Below, piece after piece: positions 1-8,110 of a stretch of DNA of 64,000 bases. The translations under genes and the position numbers were made by a program. The DNA is from Synergistaceae bacterium (GTDB lineage: Bacteria; Synergistota; Synergistia; Synergistales; Aminobacteriaceae). The stretch spans positions 1 through 64,000 of the forward strand of contig JAHDKT010000031.1 in assembly GCA_018436725.1 (NCBI GenBank). Reading direction: 5' to 3'. How positions within the stretch are numbered: the stretch's first letter is position 1; the number at the start of each line of letters is the position of its first letter. The notes beneath the pieces were generated by a model. It did not search any database, was not told where the DNA came from, and was given only the letters and a program-made list of their open reading frames with translations.

Positions 1-1616
1 GCTTCGATGGCCGCGTTCAACGCAAGGAGGTTCGTCTGGTCCGCAAGGCCGGTGATGGTGTCGCCCACCACGCCGATCCGCTGCGAGTAGGCGTCGAGCT
101 GCGTCAGCAGCTCCTCCGTCTCCTGCACCGACCCCTTGATGCTCGCCATGTGCTCCACCGTCTTCGTCACGGTCTCGTACCCCTGTTTCGCCGCCTCCGC
201 CATGCCGGAGGAGTTCTTGTCGGCATTCGCGGCCAGGCTCTGCGCGATCTGGATGAGGCTGCTCATCTCCAGCATCACCTTCGACGACTCGACGGCGTTG
301 GCGCGGCCTCCCCTCGTCTGTTCGGCGAGTTTCGCGTTGCTCTCGGCGATTTCGTTCGTGGTGCTGGTGACCTCCTCGGTGGAGGCGGCCGTCTCCTCGG
401 AGATGGCGGAGAGGTGGATCGCCTTCGTCTTCAGTTCGCGCACCATGTCGCGCTGCGAGGAAACCATGCCGGAGAGCGCGTCCGCGACGGCGCCGAGTTC
501 ATCTCTTCCTTCGTAACGAAATTCGTCGCGTTCGATGGTGAGATCTCCGTTCTTCGCCCTCCCCGCCAGTTCGGTGATCACTCGAAGCGGGCGGGCGATC
601 AGCGATGCGAGCAGAAGAGCGATCATCAGCCCGACCGCCGCCACGACCGCGGTGAGAATCAGCAGAAGCAGGCGCAACGCCGCCACTCCGGCCAGAGCTT
701 CGCCTTCGTCCACCTCGACGACGGCGCCGAGAAGACTTCTGCCCACTCGAACCACGCCGACGCTTCCCAGCACGCTGTTCCCTCGATAGTCGTTCCAGAT
801 GCCGACGCTCCGGAAGTCCGCCTTTCCGGCGCGAATCTCGGGAGCGAGCATTTTGACCGCGTCGCCTTCGATTTTTTGTTTCAGCGCCGCCCCCTTCGCG
901 AAGGCGCCGAGGCGCGTATCCGTGAAGAGCAGCCCATCGGCATCGACGATGTAGACGTCGCCGCTCTTTCCGAGGTTCGCCGCATGCGCGTGGACCTCCT
1001 CCTGGAACGGTTTCTGGTCGACGAAGATGAAGAACGCGCCGACGATATCCCCTCGGTTGCCCTCCTTCAGCATCGGTCCGGCGAGCACCACCACGCTCTT
1101 TCCGGCGTGTTCGGAATAGAAAAAGTCCGACCAGGCTATCTTCCCCTGGAGGGCCTCCTGTAAATAGTTCCTTCCCGCCAGGTTGACGCCTTCGAGCTGC
1201 GGCGAGTTCAGCGCGAAGACGATCGTTCCTTCGGTATCGGTCAGAATATAGTCCTCGTAGGCATAGATCGCGCTCGCTTGCTCTTTGAAGAAGTGCCGCA
1301 CCCCCTCTTTTCGATCCCGCCACTCGGGGGAGTCGGCCCCCTTGTCGCGCAGAAGCGCAAGGCTTCCGTACACTCGGTTGATCATAGACATCATTTTCCA
1401 GTCGATCTCCGTCTTTCGATGGAACGCGGCGATGGAGTTCTTCTTCAAGTCCATGAAGAGCGCGTTCTTGGAGAAAACCTCCGCCGTCACCGCGTCGGAA
1501 GCTCTCGAAATGGAGAGGTAGGAGAGCAGCAGCAGCGGCAGTAATCCGGTCAGTGAAAAGAGGAGAAGCAATTTGCTCCGCATTGTGATGTTGTTGAAAA
1601 GGTGTAAAATCCGCAT
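1..1616 (-). CDS. Methyl-accepting chemotaxis protein, 3' end beyond the window
   Basis: This is a transmembrane chemoreceptor that passes ligand occupancy to CheA/CheW. The visible 538 codons read from an ATG at 1614-1616, preceded by AGGAGGAA seven bases upstream. In order there is a first membrane helix (about residues 14-36), a large periplasmic region with Cache-like character (about 40-300), a second membrane helix (about 305-335, rich in Leu/Val/Ala), a HAMP segment, and the start of the cytoplasmic signalling domain. The reading frame reaches the diagnostic hairpin tip [11 protein letters not shown] at the very left edge, so only the returning helix is missing. The ligand cannot be read from the sequence. 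No other che gene lies beside it in the window. Confidence 0.93.
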   Translation of the reverse strand, partial: MRILHLFNNITMRSKLLLLFSLTGLLPLLLLSYLSISRASDAVTAEVFSKNALFMDLKKNSIAAFHRKTEIDWKMMSMINRVYGSLALLRDKGADSPEWRDRKEGVRHFFKEQASAIYAYEDYILTDTEGTIVFALNSPQLEGVNLAGRNYLQEALQGKIAWSDFFYSEHAGKSVVVLAGPMLKEGNRGDIVGAFFIFVDQKPFQEEVHAHAANLGKSGDVYIVDADGLLFTDTRLGAFAKGAALKQKIEGDAVKMLAPEIRAGKADFRSVGIWNDYRGNSVLGSVGVVRVGRSLLGAVVEVDEGEALAGVAALRLLLLILTAVVAAVGLMIALLLASLIARPLRVITELAGRAKNGDLTIERDEFRYEGRDELGAVADALSGMVSSQRDMVRELKTKAIHLSAISEETAASTEEVTSTTNEIAESNAKLAEQTRGGRANAVESSKVMLEMSSLIQIAQSLAANADKNSSGMAEAAKQGYETVTKTVEHMASIKGSVQETEELLTQLDAYSQRIGVVGDTITGLADQTNLLALNAAIE

Positions 1617-2077
1617 ATAGTGTTCCTCCTTTTTTTGGTCTGTTCTCCTGACTTCGACAGGCGAAAGTGCGGGGGCCGGCGTTTTCTCCGCCCACATCAT
1701 CCTTCATCCGCACGAACGTCGGTTCCGGACTCCTCATGAAGACCGCCATAGACGAGTCTTCCGAGCGGGCCGCAGCTTCGCTCTTCATGATGATTTTCAT
1801 CGAATACTTCGTCGAGTCGTATCCGAAACAATCATATCATAGTTCAAGAAAAGAATTTCACGAACGAAATCGAAAACCTCTGCGAACCGCTCTCCGAAAA
1901 CATGATCGCAGTATATGTCGTCGTGAATGCGCTTGGAAAGAAGCAAGGAAGAATGTTCCGGAAGCAGCGTTCTCCTCGCGGCGATTATTTAGCGAAGAGG
2001 TACGCGGTCGCTTCCGCGGAGTAATCTTCTGTGGGAGGCGGCGACTTGTAGCGACGGAAGTGAAAAGCGAAATAGGA

Positions 2078-2117
2078 GAAAAAACGAAAAAACGAAAAAA
2101 CGAAAAAACGAAAAAAC
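2078..2117. repeat. Tandem repeat, five copies of GAAAAAAC
   Basis: Five exact, uninterrupted copies of the 8-mer GAAAAAAC occupy 2078-2117. The unit repeats A-tracts every 8 bp, which is not the 10.5-bp helical period. It sits in the long intergenic region upstream of the chemoreceptor gene, so copy-number slippage would change the spacing of upstream elements but no reading frame. Confidence 0.95.
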
Positions 2118-2156
2118 GATTGAAAACGAGCCCTCCCTGCGATCGACAACGCAGGA

Positions 2157-2196
2157 AAACAAGCGAGAGAGCGTTCATCGGCCCCCTCGCTTGTTT
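2157..2196 (-). terminator. Hairpin terminator after the peptide ABC operon
   Basis: The 11-bp arms AAACAAGCGAG (2157-2167) and CTCGCTTGTTT (2186-2196) are perfectly complementary. Read on minus, the stem ends in TTTTCC, a short U-tract, about 70 bases past the last stop codon of the operon. The loop is long (18 nt), so strength is uncertain. Confidence 0.6.
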
Positions 2197-2268
2197 CTGT
2201 TCGTGCCGTGTCCTTAGGCTGCTGCGACGTAAAACGAAGGTTTACTCCTCCGTCGACTCCCTCTCCGC

Positions 2269-3288
2269 TCATTCGGATCCGGTGTCTCCCCCCGAGTACA
2301 GGTGACACGCGACGAAATGCCTCTCGCCGGCAGTATCTCCCCGACGGGAAGCGGCGTTCCGAAGCAGAAGCGGCGGCGTTTCCTTCCGGCAGACGTCCAT
2401 CGTGTACTCGCACCTCGCCGCGAACCGGCACCCCGGCGCCGGATTGACCGGGCTGGCGATCTCTCCCTTGATGATCTTGATCTCCTTGGTGCGCATCGAG
2501 ATATCCGGCTCCGGAATGGCCGACAGGAGCGCCTTGGTGTACGGGTGCAGGGGGTTTTCGAACAGGGCGTCGGAGGAAGCGTGTTCCACGCACTGCCCGA
2601 GGTACATCACCACGATCTCGTCCGAGATGTGCTTGACGACGGAGAGATCGTGCGTGATGAACATGTAGGTCAGCCCTCTGTCCTCCTGGATGTCCATCAG
2701 CAGATTGAGAATCTGCGCCTGAATGGACACGTCGAGAGCGGAGACGGGTTCGTCGCAGACGATGAACTCCGGGTCGAGCGAGAGCGCCCGCGCTATGCCG
2801 ATGCGCTGTCTGCGGCCGCCGTCGAGTTCGTGAGGATAGACGTTGGCGTAGCGCCGCGCGAGTCCCACGGTATCCATCAGCTCCGCCGCGCGCTGGAAGG
2901 CCGCCCTCTTGCCGGAGTGCGTCTTGTGCACGAGCATGAATTCGGCGATGATCTCCGCTACCGACATTCTGGGGTTGATGCTCGAGTAGGGATCCTGGAA
3001 GATGATCTGCATCTTCCGGCGCGTCTCCTTCATCTTCCCGCGGCCGAAGTGCAGAATGTTTTCCCCTTTGAAAAGCACCTGCCCCTCCGTGGGGTCCAGC
3101 AGGCGGAGTATGGTGCGCCCGAGGGTGGATTTGCCGCATCCGGATTCCCCCACGACGCCCAGCGTCTTCTTATGGGGTATGGAGATGTTGACGTCGTCCA
3201 CCGCGTGGAGCATCCCCTCGCGGACTTTGAAATATTTCTTGAGGTTTTTTGTTTCCAGCAGCGGCGTTGTGTTCGTCGTCCGTTCCAT
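2269..3288 (-). CDS. dppF: Dipeptide/oligopeptide ABC transporter ATPase, DppF/OppF type
   Basis: This is the second ATPase of a peptide importer and sits on the cytoplasmic face of the DppBC permease. The 339-residue protein carries Walker A GESGCGKST (near residue 50), a Q-loop FQDPYSS, Walker B and D-loop in VCDEPVSALD, an H-loop THDLS, and the C-terminal oligopeptide/dipeptide domain with its cysteine-containing segment (CRFAARCEYTMDVC). The ABC signature reads LDGGRRQRI rather than LSGGQ. The start codon directly follows the stop of the DppD-type gene, so the two are translationally linked. It is the last gene of a five-gene operon; substrate range is not visible. Confidence 0.95.
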   Translation of the reverse strand: MERTTNTTPLLETKNLKKYFKVREGMLHAVDDVNISIPHKKTLGVVGESGCGKSTLGRTILRLLDPTEGQVLFKGENILHFGRGKMKETRRKMQIIFQDPYSSINPRMSVAEIIAEFMLVHKTHSGKRAAFQRAAELMDTVGLARRYANVYPHELDGGRRQRIGIARALSLDPEFIVCDEPVSALDVSIQAQILNLLMDIQEDRGLTYMFITHDLSVVKHISDEIVVMYLGQCVEHASSDALFENPLHPYTKALLSAIPEPDISMRTKEIKIIKGEIASPVNPAPGCRFAARCEYTMDVCRKETPPLLLRNAASRRGDTAGERHFVACHLYSGGDTGSE

Positions 3289-4287
3289 CTACTCCGCCTC
3301 CTTTCGCCAACCGTCCAGCCCGCCGAAAAGGTGGCACGAGATCAGGTGCGTCCCGTTTCCATAGATGCAGGGAGGCTCGCTGTCGCAGATATCCATCTTT
3401 TTGGGGCATCTGGGGGAGAAGTTGCACCCCTCCGGCAGGTTCGTGGGATCCGGCATCAGGCCGGGGATGGGAGTCAGGCGGCTGGTCTTGCTCCGCAAGT
3501 TGGGAATCGAGCCGAAGAGACCCGTCGTATAGGGGTGATGCACCTTCGACGTGTAGATATCCTCGGCGGTTCCTACCTCGACGAGTTCGCCGGCGTACAT
3601 GACCGCCACGTTGTCGCAGGTCTGGGCCACGATGCCGAGGTCGTGGGTGATCATGATCATCGCGGTGCCCAGACGGTCGCGCAGCGTGCGGATCATGCTG
3701 ATGACCTGAGCCTGTATGGTGACGTCCAGAGCGGTCGTGGGTTCGTCGGCGATGAGCAGCACCGGCTCGCACGCCAGGGCCATCGCGATGACGACTCTCT
3801 GTTTCATTCCTCCGGAGAACTGATGGGGGTAGTCGTGTTTTCGGGAAGACGGAATGCCTACCATCGAAAGCACTTCGTCCACGCGTTTCTGAATATCCTC
3901 GGCGCTTCTGTTGTCTCTGTTGTGCAGCTCCATGGCCTCGGCGATCTGCTCCGCCACGGACATAACGGGATTGAGACTGGTCATCGGATCCTGGAAGATC
4001 ATGGAGATCCGCTCGCCTCGAATAGACCGCATGTCGGCTTCCTGCAGTCCGAACAGGTTTCTCCCCTCGAATTCGACGGTTCCGCCGGTGACGCGCCCTG
4101 TCTGTTCCGGCAGTAGACGCATAATGGCGAGCGCGGTCGTGGTCTTCCCTGCCCCTGTCTCCCCGACAAGGCCGAACGTCTCCCCTTTTTTCAGGGAGAA
4201 GCTGATGTTGTTGATGGCGTAGACGGTTTCCAGATCGCTTTTGTACTGCACCGACAGGTTCTTTACCGATATGAGATGATCCCTCAT
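3289..4287 (-). CDS. dppD: Dipeptide/oligopeptide ABC transporter ATPase, DppD/OppD type
   Basis: This is the first ATPase subunit of the peptide importer, 332 residues long, the family's usual size. Visible motifs are Walker A GETGAGKTT (near residue 42), Q-loop FQDPMTSLNP, the canonical signature FSGGMKQR, Walker B LLIADEPTTALD, H-loop ITHDLG, and the C-terminal oligopeptide domain with four cysteines (GCNFSPRCPKKMDIC...C). It lies between the dppC-like and dppF-like genes, with no gap before the latter. The pair presumably forms the heterodimeric motor. Confidence 0.95.
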   Translation of the reverse strand: MRDHLISVKNLSVQYKSDLETVYAINNISFSLKKGETFGLVGETGAGKTTTALAIMRLLPEQTGRVTGGTVEFEGRNLFGLQEADMRSIRGERISMIFQDPMTSLNPVMSVAEQIAEAMELHNRDNRSAEDIQKRVDEVLSMVGIPSSRKHDYPHQFSGGMKQRVVIAMALACEPVLLIADEPTTALDVTIQAQVISMIRTLRDRLGTAMIMITHDLGIVAQTCDNVAVMYAGELVEVGTAEDIYTSKVHHPYTTGLFGSIPNLRSKTSRLTPIPGLMPDPTNLPEGCNFSPRCPKKMDICDSEPPCIYGNGTHLISCHLFGGLDGWRKEAE

Positions 4288-4303
4288 GACAGCCTCCTCC
4301 GCC

Positions 4304-5197
4304 TCACGTTCTCAGGCGCGGATCGAGCGCGTCGCGCAGGCCGTCGCCGAGGATGCTCATGGAAAAAGAAGCGATGCAGATCATAAGGCCGGGGAAGAGG
4401 ATCAAGTGCGGAGCGGTACGCAGAAATTCCTTCCCTTCGCTGACCAGAGCGCCCCATTCCGGTTGCGGCGGGTTGATGCCCAGTCCGAGGAAGCTCAGGG
4501 TGGCCGCGATCAGGATCATGGACGCGACGTTGGCCGTGGTCTGCACTATGATGGTCCCCACCGCGTTGGGCAGTACGTGCTTGACGAGTATCCGCGGCGT
4601 GGAGGTTCCGCCCGCGCGCGCGGCCTCGATGTACTCCTGTTCCGCGATATTCAGCACCGAGGAGCGGACGATGCGGACGAACCCGGGAATGTTCGTCAGC
4701 GAGATGGCGATGCAGATGTTCACGATGCCCGAGCCCAGCGCGGCGACCATGGCCATGGCGAGGAGTATGGACGGTATGGCGGAGAAGATGTCCAGGGCTC
4801 GCATGACGATATCGTCCAGCTTGCCTCCCACGTACCCCACCAGCGCGCCGATCAGGCTGCCGACCACGAGCGTGGCGAACGCGGTGGAGAAGGCGATGCT
4901 CAGAGAGACTCTCGCTCCGTGAATGCAGCGCGCGAACAGATCCCTTCCGTATCCGTCGCAGCCGAACCAGTGCGTCGCGGAAGGCTGCGCCAGTTTCAGC
5001 CGCAGATTCATCTTCAGCGCGCTCTCGTAGGAAACGATCAGATCGGCGAAGACGGCCACGAGAATCATCGCGCAGATGACCGCGAGGGCGAACATGGCCA
5101 GACGGTCCTTCTTCAGTCTGCGCCACACCTCCTTCCAGCGGCTCTCCTTTTTGAAGATCATGACGGCTGGTGTCGCGCCGTTTGTCGAGGCGGCCAT
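4304..5197 (-). CDS. dppC: Peptide ABC transporter permease, DppC type
   Basis: This is an inner-membrane permease subunit of 297 residues. An N-terminal cytoplasmic stretch rich in Lys/Arg leads into a first membrane helix (about 36-56), followed by a BPD_transp_1 domain with about five more helices. The coupling-helix EAA loop is visible as EAARAGGTSTPRILVKHVLPN, the piece that contacts the ATPases. It starts one base after the dppB-like stop codon. The C-terminus DALDPRLRT is typical of DppC/OppC proteins, which usually end in a short D-P-R motif. Confidence 0.94.
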   Translation of the reverse strand: MAASTNGATPAVMIFKKESRWKEVWRRLKKDRLAMFALAVICAMILVAVFADLIVSYESALKMNLRLKLAQPSATHWFGCDGYGRDLFARCIHGARVSLSIAFSTAFATLVVGSLIGALVGYVGGKLDDIVMRALDIFSAIPSILLAMAMVAALGSGIVNICIAISLTNIPGFVRIVRSSVLNIAEQEYIEAARAGGTSTPRILVKHVLPNAVGTIIVQTTANVASMILIAATLSFLGLGINPPQPEWGALVSEGKEFLRTAPHLILFPGLMICIASFSMSILGDGLRDALDPRLRT

Positions 5198-5198
5198 C

Positions 5199-6146
5199 TT
5201 ATCCCCTCCTCCCGGAGTATTTCGCCTTGATCCTGGGATCGACGAAGGCGTACGAGAGATCCACCGCGAGAATGACGAACGAGAAGACGACGGCGAAGAC
5301 GATGATGCCGCCGGTGACCACCGGAACGTCCTTCTGCCTGATGCCGGCCACGATGAAGGAGCCCAGTCCGGGAAGACCGAACAGCGTCTCCGTCGCGATC
5401 GCCCCTCCGATGAGGATGCCGAAGCTGTTGCCGGCGACCGTGATGACCGGCAGGAGCGCGTTTTTCATCGCGTGCTTCCAGATGACGATGCGCTCGCTCG
5501 CTCCCTTCGCCCTCGCGGTGCGGACGTAGTCCTGGCGGATGGTCTCCAGCATGCTGGAACGGGTGAAACGCAGCTGCCGTCCGCCGTACGGAAGCCCCAG
5601 CGCGATCATGGGCATGATGTAGCTCTTCCAGCTTGCGACTCCGGTTGCCGGGAACCAGCCGAGCCGCAGCGAAAAAATCAGCATGAGGACGAGGCCGATA
5701 AGGAAGGCCGGTTGCGACGCCATCAAGAGCGCGATACCCGTGGGGATTCGGTCGAAGAGCGTGTTCTGCTTCACCGCGGAGAGCACTCCCAACGGAACCC
5801 CGAATACCAGGGAGAAGAATATCGCGTTGAACGCCACGGTCAGAGAGATCGGAAGGCGGTTGGCGATCTCGGTGACGACGGGCTTTTTCGTGGCGTAGGA
5901 TTTCCCCAGATCCAGACGGAAAACGGCGTCGTACATGTATTTTCCGTACCGGTGCAGAAGGGGACGATTATAGCCGAGTTCTTCGTTCATCATGTTGATG
6001 TCCTCCTGGCGGGCGCCCGCTCCCAGAAGGCTTGAGCCGGGGTCTCCGGGAATCATGTCGATGATGACGAAGATCAGAAACGATACCCCTATGACGATCG
6101 GGATCATCATGAGAAGCCGTTTGATGATGAAACGATGCAAATGCAT
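5199..6146 (-). CDS. dppB: Peptide ABC transporter permease, DppB type
   Basis: This 315-residue permease pairs with the DppC-type subunit. The start is set at the ATG at 6144-6146 (MHLHRFIIKRLL) because it follows AAGGGGGG and gives the family's normal N-terminus; a longer in-frame opening to 6296 has no family resemblance. Features are the first helix at about 10-30 followed by the DMIPGDPG motif, four to five further helices, an EAA loop (RTARAKGASERIVIWKHAM), and the typical end FVDPRIK. A hairpin at 6259-6289 separates it from the binding-protein gene. Confidence 0.94.
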   Translation of the reverse strand: MHLHRFIIKRLLMMIPIVIGVSFLIFVIIDMIPGDPGSSLLGAGARQEDINMMNEELGYNRPLLHRYGKYMYDAVFRLDLGKSYATKKPVVTEIANRLPISLTVAFNAIFFSLVFGVPLGVLSAVKQNTLFDRIPTGIALLMASQPAFLIGLVLMLIFSLRLGWFPATGVASWKSYIMPMIALGLPYGGRQLRFTRSSMLETIRQDYVRTARAKGASERIVIWKHAMKNALLPVITVAGNSFGILIGGAIATETLFGLPGLGSFIVAGIRQKDVPVVTGGIIVFAVVFSFVILAVDLSYAFVDPRIKAKYSGRRG

Positions 6147-6258
6147 ACCCCCCTTTGGACGGTTCTTCCGATTCCGGTTGTTTGCGAGTCCCCAAAATAC
6201 GCGACGCCATCCGGGCTGTTTTAAATAACGAAGCGTTGCGAGGAGAAGTCCGCGGAAA

Positions 6259-6289
6259 ACGGCGGAAGAGCCGGCCTCTCTTCCGCCGT
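6259..6289 (-). terminator. Intercistronic hairpin between dppA-type and dppB-type genes
   Basis: The perfect 12-bp arms ACGGCGGAAGAG (6259-6270) and CTCTTCCGCCGT (6278-6289) have a 7-nt loop and are followed on minus by TTTT. It lies directly after the binding-protein stop codon and 110 bases before the permease start. It probably acts as a partial terminator or as a 3' stabiliser, favouring binding-protein mRNA. Confidence 0.75.
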
Positions 6290-6303
6290 CGTTCATACCG
6301 GCT

Positions 6304-7821
6304 TTATTCCGCCCACGACCACTCGTACACCTGAGGGTAGTTCGGGTAGTTGACGGGGATCTTCAACGCCGGATTCCACACGTAGGGCTGCACCTTGTGG
6401 AAGACGGGCAGCATGGTCGCGGTGTTGGCGATCCAGTCGGAAAGCTTGCTGTATATCTTCTGCCGTTCGGCGACGTCGGAGGTGGCGATGCCGGCGTCCC
6501 ACAGCTCGTCCATGGTTTTGTAGTCGAACTTGTCGCCTTCGTACTTGACGTAGAAGGAGCCCACGGACTTGGTGTAGGAGTACAAGCGCGCGCTTTCATA
6601 GTCGCCGTTGGGGGAGAACCCGGTGCAGAGCATATCGAATCGCTGCGAGCGCGACATTTCGAGGTTCGTTCCCGAGTCGAGGCGGTTGATGTCGCAGGTC
6701 AGTCCGATGTCGGCAAGGTTGCTTTGAAGCACCTGGGCCATCTTTTCGAAATAGCCGCCCGCGGAGCAGTTGATCGCGCCGAGATGCGTTCCCTTGGGGT
6801 AGGCGGATTTCGCAACGTACTCCTTGGCCTTTTCGGGGTCGTAGTTGTAGACGACGCCCTTCGTCGGCGCTCCGGTGTTCTGGGGCTGGATCATGAAGTC
6901 GGCCTCGACGGCGTGTCCGTCGTAGCAGGCGATGTTCATGGCCTCTTTGTCGATCGCGTAGGCGATGGCGAGGCGGATGTTGTCGTCGTCGAGAGGCGGG
7001 CGCAGGTAGTTGATGGCCACGAAGGAGATATGATTCGCCGGGACGAGTTGCGTCTTGAACGCGGGGTTCGAGGTGAGCGCGCTCCAGTTGGCGATGGGGG
7101 CGATATACCAGTCCAGCTCGCCGGACTCGAAGGCGATCAGGCCGGCCGAAGCTTCGATGATGGGAACGTAATAGATCTTCTTGATGGGGGCCGCGCCGCG
7201 ATAGTAGTCGGGAAACGCCTCGCAGGTCCACTCGACGTCGTGCTTGAGCTGGGTGAAGTAGTACGGGCCCGTGCCGGACAGGGTTATTTTCGTGCCGAAC
7301 TCGCTTCCCTGTTCTTCGACTTCCTTCCGGCTTATGATCATGATGTTGGTCTGGTTGTTGATGAACGCCGCGTTGGGCTGCTTCAGCTTCACCACTACGG
7401 TGTAGTCGTCGGAGGCGCTCACGTCGGCCATGGCGGCGAGGTAGCTTCTCACCTTGGGGTTGGTCGCGGCGCGCTTGAACGAGAAGACCACGTCGCTCGC
7501 CTTCACCTCTTCGCCATTATGGAACTTGACGCCCTTACGGAGAACGAACGTGTAGGAAAGGCCGTCCTCGCCGACGGAGTAGCTTTCGGCGACGCGGGGT
7601 TCGTATTCTCCAGTGGCCTCGTTCTGACGGAAGAGCGGTTCGAAGATCTGCAGGAGCACCATTTTATCCTGAATATTGACGGTCGAATGCGGATCCACCG
7701 TGGTGAGGGGGGCCAACGTGCTCAGGCGCAACGTGCGGTCGCCGGCGAACGCGGGAGTGAATGCGAGCAGGACGACGAAGGATACCAACAACAGCGCTGA
7801 AAGCGTGCGAAACTTTTTCAT
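6304..7821 (-). CDS. dppA: Peptide ABC transporter solute-binding protein, DppA/OppA type
   Basis: This is an extracytoplasmic SBP_bac_5 family protein that captures peptides, or related solutes such as nickel chelates, for DppBCDF. The start at 7819-7821 follows AAGGAGGG and opens a clear signal peptide (MKKFRTLSALLLVSFVVLLA..., cleavage near AFA-GD). The mature part has the family's N-terminal pattern LAPLTTVDPH and an internal FHNGEEVKASDVVFSF block. The length of 505 residues is normal. No lipobox cysteine is visible, so it should be free in the periplasm. It is first in the transport operon. Confidence 0.94.
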   Translation of the reverse strand: MKKFRTLSALLLVSFVVLLAFTPAFAGDRTLRLSTLAPLTTVDPHSTVNIQDKMVLLQIFEPLFRQNEATGEYEPRVAESYSVGEDGLSYTFVLRKGVKFHNGEEVKASDVVFSFKRAATNPKVRSYLAAMADVSASDDYTVVVKLKQPNAAFINNQTNIMIISRKEVEEQGSEFGTKITLSGTGPYYFTQLKHDVEWTCEAFPDYYRGAAPIKKIYYVPIIEASAGLIAFESGELDWYIAPIANWSALTSNPAFKTQLVPANHISFVAINYLRPPLDDDNIRLAIAYAIDKEAMNIACYDGHAVEADFMIQPQNTGAPTKGVVYNYDPEKAKEYVAKSAYPKGTHLGAINCSAGGYFEKMAQVLQSNLADIGLTCDINRLDSGTNLEMSRSQRFDMLCTGFSPNGDYESARLYSYTKSVGSFYVKYEGDKFDYKTMDELWDAGIATSDVAERQKIYSKLSDWIANTATMLPVFHKVQPYVWNPALKIPVNYPNYPQVYEWSWAE

Positions 7822-8110
7822 GTTTTCCCTCCTTGTTGTACTTCCATTTTGCATCGAACAGCGGCGCTTCGTGTCTTCAGCGCCTTTCCATAGTGCGCGC
7901 TCCGTATCGTGCGCCGGGGAACTTCCGGTCCGACTCTTCGCCTTGTGTACTCGGCTATCCGCCGCGCCTCGTTCGTACCCCCGCACACCCCGGGCCGCCT
8001 GCACATCCTCCGCGGTTTCGGAGCGATCGCGGCGTACAGGCCGGTCTTTACCCCATGCGATTCTCCCGGCGATTTCCCCCTTTCTCTCGGTGCGTTCGAA
8101 CAGCGCGCGC
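7822..8110. other. Intergenic region upstream of the peptide-binding-protein gene
   Basis: This 289-base gap separates the CapA-like gene from the downstream dppA-type gene, both on minus. It should hold the dpp promoter if the transporter is expressed separately. No consensus -35/-10 pair was convincing, and the open frames running through it are GC-rich shadows. I see nothing else in it. Confidence 0.4.

Larger units (their letters stand above)
1617..2268. other. Intergenic region with an 8-bp tandem repeat
   Basis: About 650 bases without a convincing gene lie between the start of the chemoreceptor and the stop of the peptide-transporter ATPase, both on the minus strand. The open frames here are arginine-rich shadows. 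The stretch contains the GAAAAAAC tandem repeat at 2078-2117 and a hairpin at 2157-2196, listed separately. Promoter elements for the chemoreceptor should lie in the 1617-2050 part but none was clear enough to call. Confidence 0.6.

Noticed and set aside
499..1800. 433-codon minus-strand frame over the chemoreceptor
   Set aside because: Its composition is mostly Arg/Gly/Ser, and the true chemoreceptor frame is in a different phase with all family motifs.
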